NCBI GenBank assembly: GCA_023416875.1
Contig: JAEZGT010000355.1
Span: 1-5,787, forward strand
Reading direction: 5' to 3'
Source: Pseudomonadota bacterium
GTDB lineage: Bacteria; Pseudomonadota; Gammaproteobacteria; Pseudomonadales; Cellvibrionaceae
Length of the DNA stretch: 5,787 nucleotides
Shown: piece by piece, positions 5,392-5,787 of the stretch
Position numbering within the stretch: the stretch's first letter is position 1
Layout: each line of letters opens with the position of its first letter
Notes under the pieces: model-generated
Database searches by the model: none
What the model was told of the DNA's origin: nothing
Seen by the model: the letters and a program-made list of their open reading frames with translations, nothing else
Position numbers and translations under genes: made by a program

Positions 5392-5787
5392 TTAGAACGT
5401 ATAGGATGCGCTGAATATCGCAGAACGCTCCGGTGCCGGTAAAGCCCAACGGTTCGGGTTGGTAGTAATAGAGGTGAAATATTCTTCGTTGGTCAAGTTG
5501 TTAATATTGAGCTGCAGTGTCACCTGGCCAATGACATAGTTAGCCGCCAGATTATGAACCACATAACTCGGAATTTTTGGATCGAGGGTCACTGGCCCAT
5601 CTGCCGTAACTATATTGGTAGGCCCATTGCTCATATAAGCACCGCTGGCGAAACGCAAGCCGTAACTCAAACCCAGACCGGAATCGAAGGTATAGGTGGT
5701 CCACACCGTACCGGAGTTTTCTGGGGTATTCGCAAGCGCATGGCCTTTTTGCGGATCGCCGTCGCGCGCCGCGACCACGTCGGAAAC
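5392..5787 (-). CDS. TonB-dependent siderophore receptor, C-terminal 131 residues (5' part beyond right edge)
   Basis: The frame is open from base 5787 to the TAA at 5392-5394, giving the last 131 residues of an outer-membrane beta-barrel. Typical end-of-barrel features are present: ALANTPENSGTVWTTYTF (17-34), the strand GLGLSYGLRFASGAYM, PSYVVHNLAANYVIGQVTLQ, the hallmark NINNLTNEEYF (94-104) and the terminal strand ERSAIFSASYTF ending in phenylalanine, the signal for outer-membrane assembly. The adjacent piuC suggests a catecholate-type ferric-siderophore receptor of the PiuA/Fiu kind. The plug domain, TonB box and promoter are outside the window, so ligand and regulation cannot be read. 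It is probably the first gene of the operon that continues leftward. Confidence 0.93.
   Translation of the reverse strand, partial: VSDVVAARDGDPQKGHALANTPENSGTVWTTYTFDSGLGLSYGLRFASGAYMSNGPTNIVTADGPVTLDPKIPSYVVHNLAANYVIGQVTLQLNINNLTNEEYFTSITTNPNRWALPAPERSAIFSASYTF

Noticed and set aside
1..5787. Mobile elements, CRISPR arrays, tRNA or rRNA genes
   Set aside because: No transposase, terminal repeats, regularly spaced repeats, or structural RNA signatures were seen on either strand.

Overview
All seven genes supported here lie on the minus strand, so the window reads from right to left. Both edges cut a gene. Base composition is near balanced. The protein types (TonB-dependent siderophore receptor, PiuC-type dioxygenase, membrane-spanning AraC regulator) suggest a gammaproteobacterium, perhaps of the Cellvibrio/Saccharophagus kind. 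That placement rests on protein style, not on a marker gene.

Right to centre (5787 to 2701) is a tightly packed iron-acquisition operon. It holds, in order of transcription, the C-terminus of a TonB-dependent receptor, a PiuC-family Fe(II)/2-oxoglutarate dioxygenase, a three-helix PepSY-type membrane protein with a TTG start, a secreted DUF2271 protein and a secreted DUF4198 protein. Gaps are 13, 29, 17 and 10 nt. After a 69-nt gap holding two tandem hairpins comes a membrane-anchored, CysJ-like flavodoxin/FAD/NADPH reductase (2631 to 1156, also TTG start).

The most interesting reading is that these genes form one trans-envelope electron path. Cytosolic NADPH would reduce the anchored FAD/FMN reductase. 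Electrons would cross the membrane through paired histidines (possible b-haems) in the PepSY protein and reach a periplasmic FMN bound to the DUF2271 protein. That protein carries a clean DGISGAT motif, the pattern ApbE transferases modify in RnfG/NqrC-type proteins. The likely end use is reduction of ferric siderophore imported by the receptor. The DUF4198 protein exposes a predicted N-terminal histidine after signal cleavage and may handle the metal. No ApbE gene is in the window.

Left (1155 to 1) is a 183-nt intergenic region with a 10-bp inverted repeat, a good sigma70-like promoter and three related 13-mers spaced 42 and 21 bp apart. It is followed by a gene that runs off the left edge. 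This gene encodes a two-helix membrane protein with a roughly 195-residue periplasmic domain and a cytoplasmic AraC-type helix-turn-helix. No plus-strand gene is supported anywhere.
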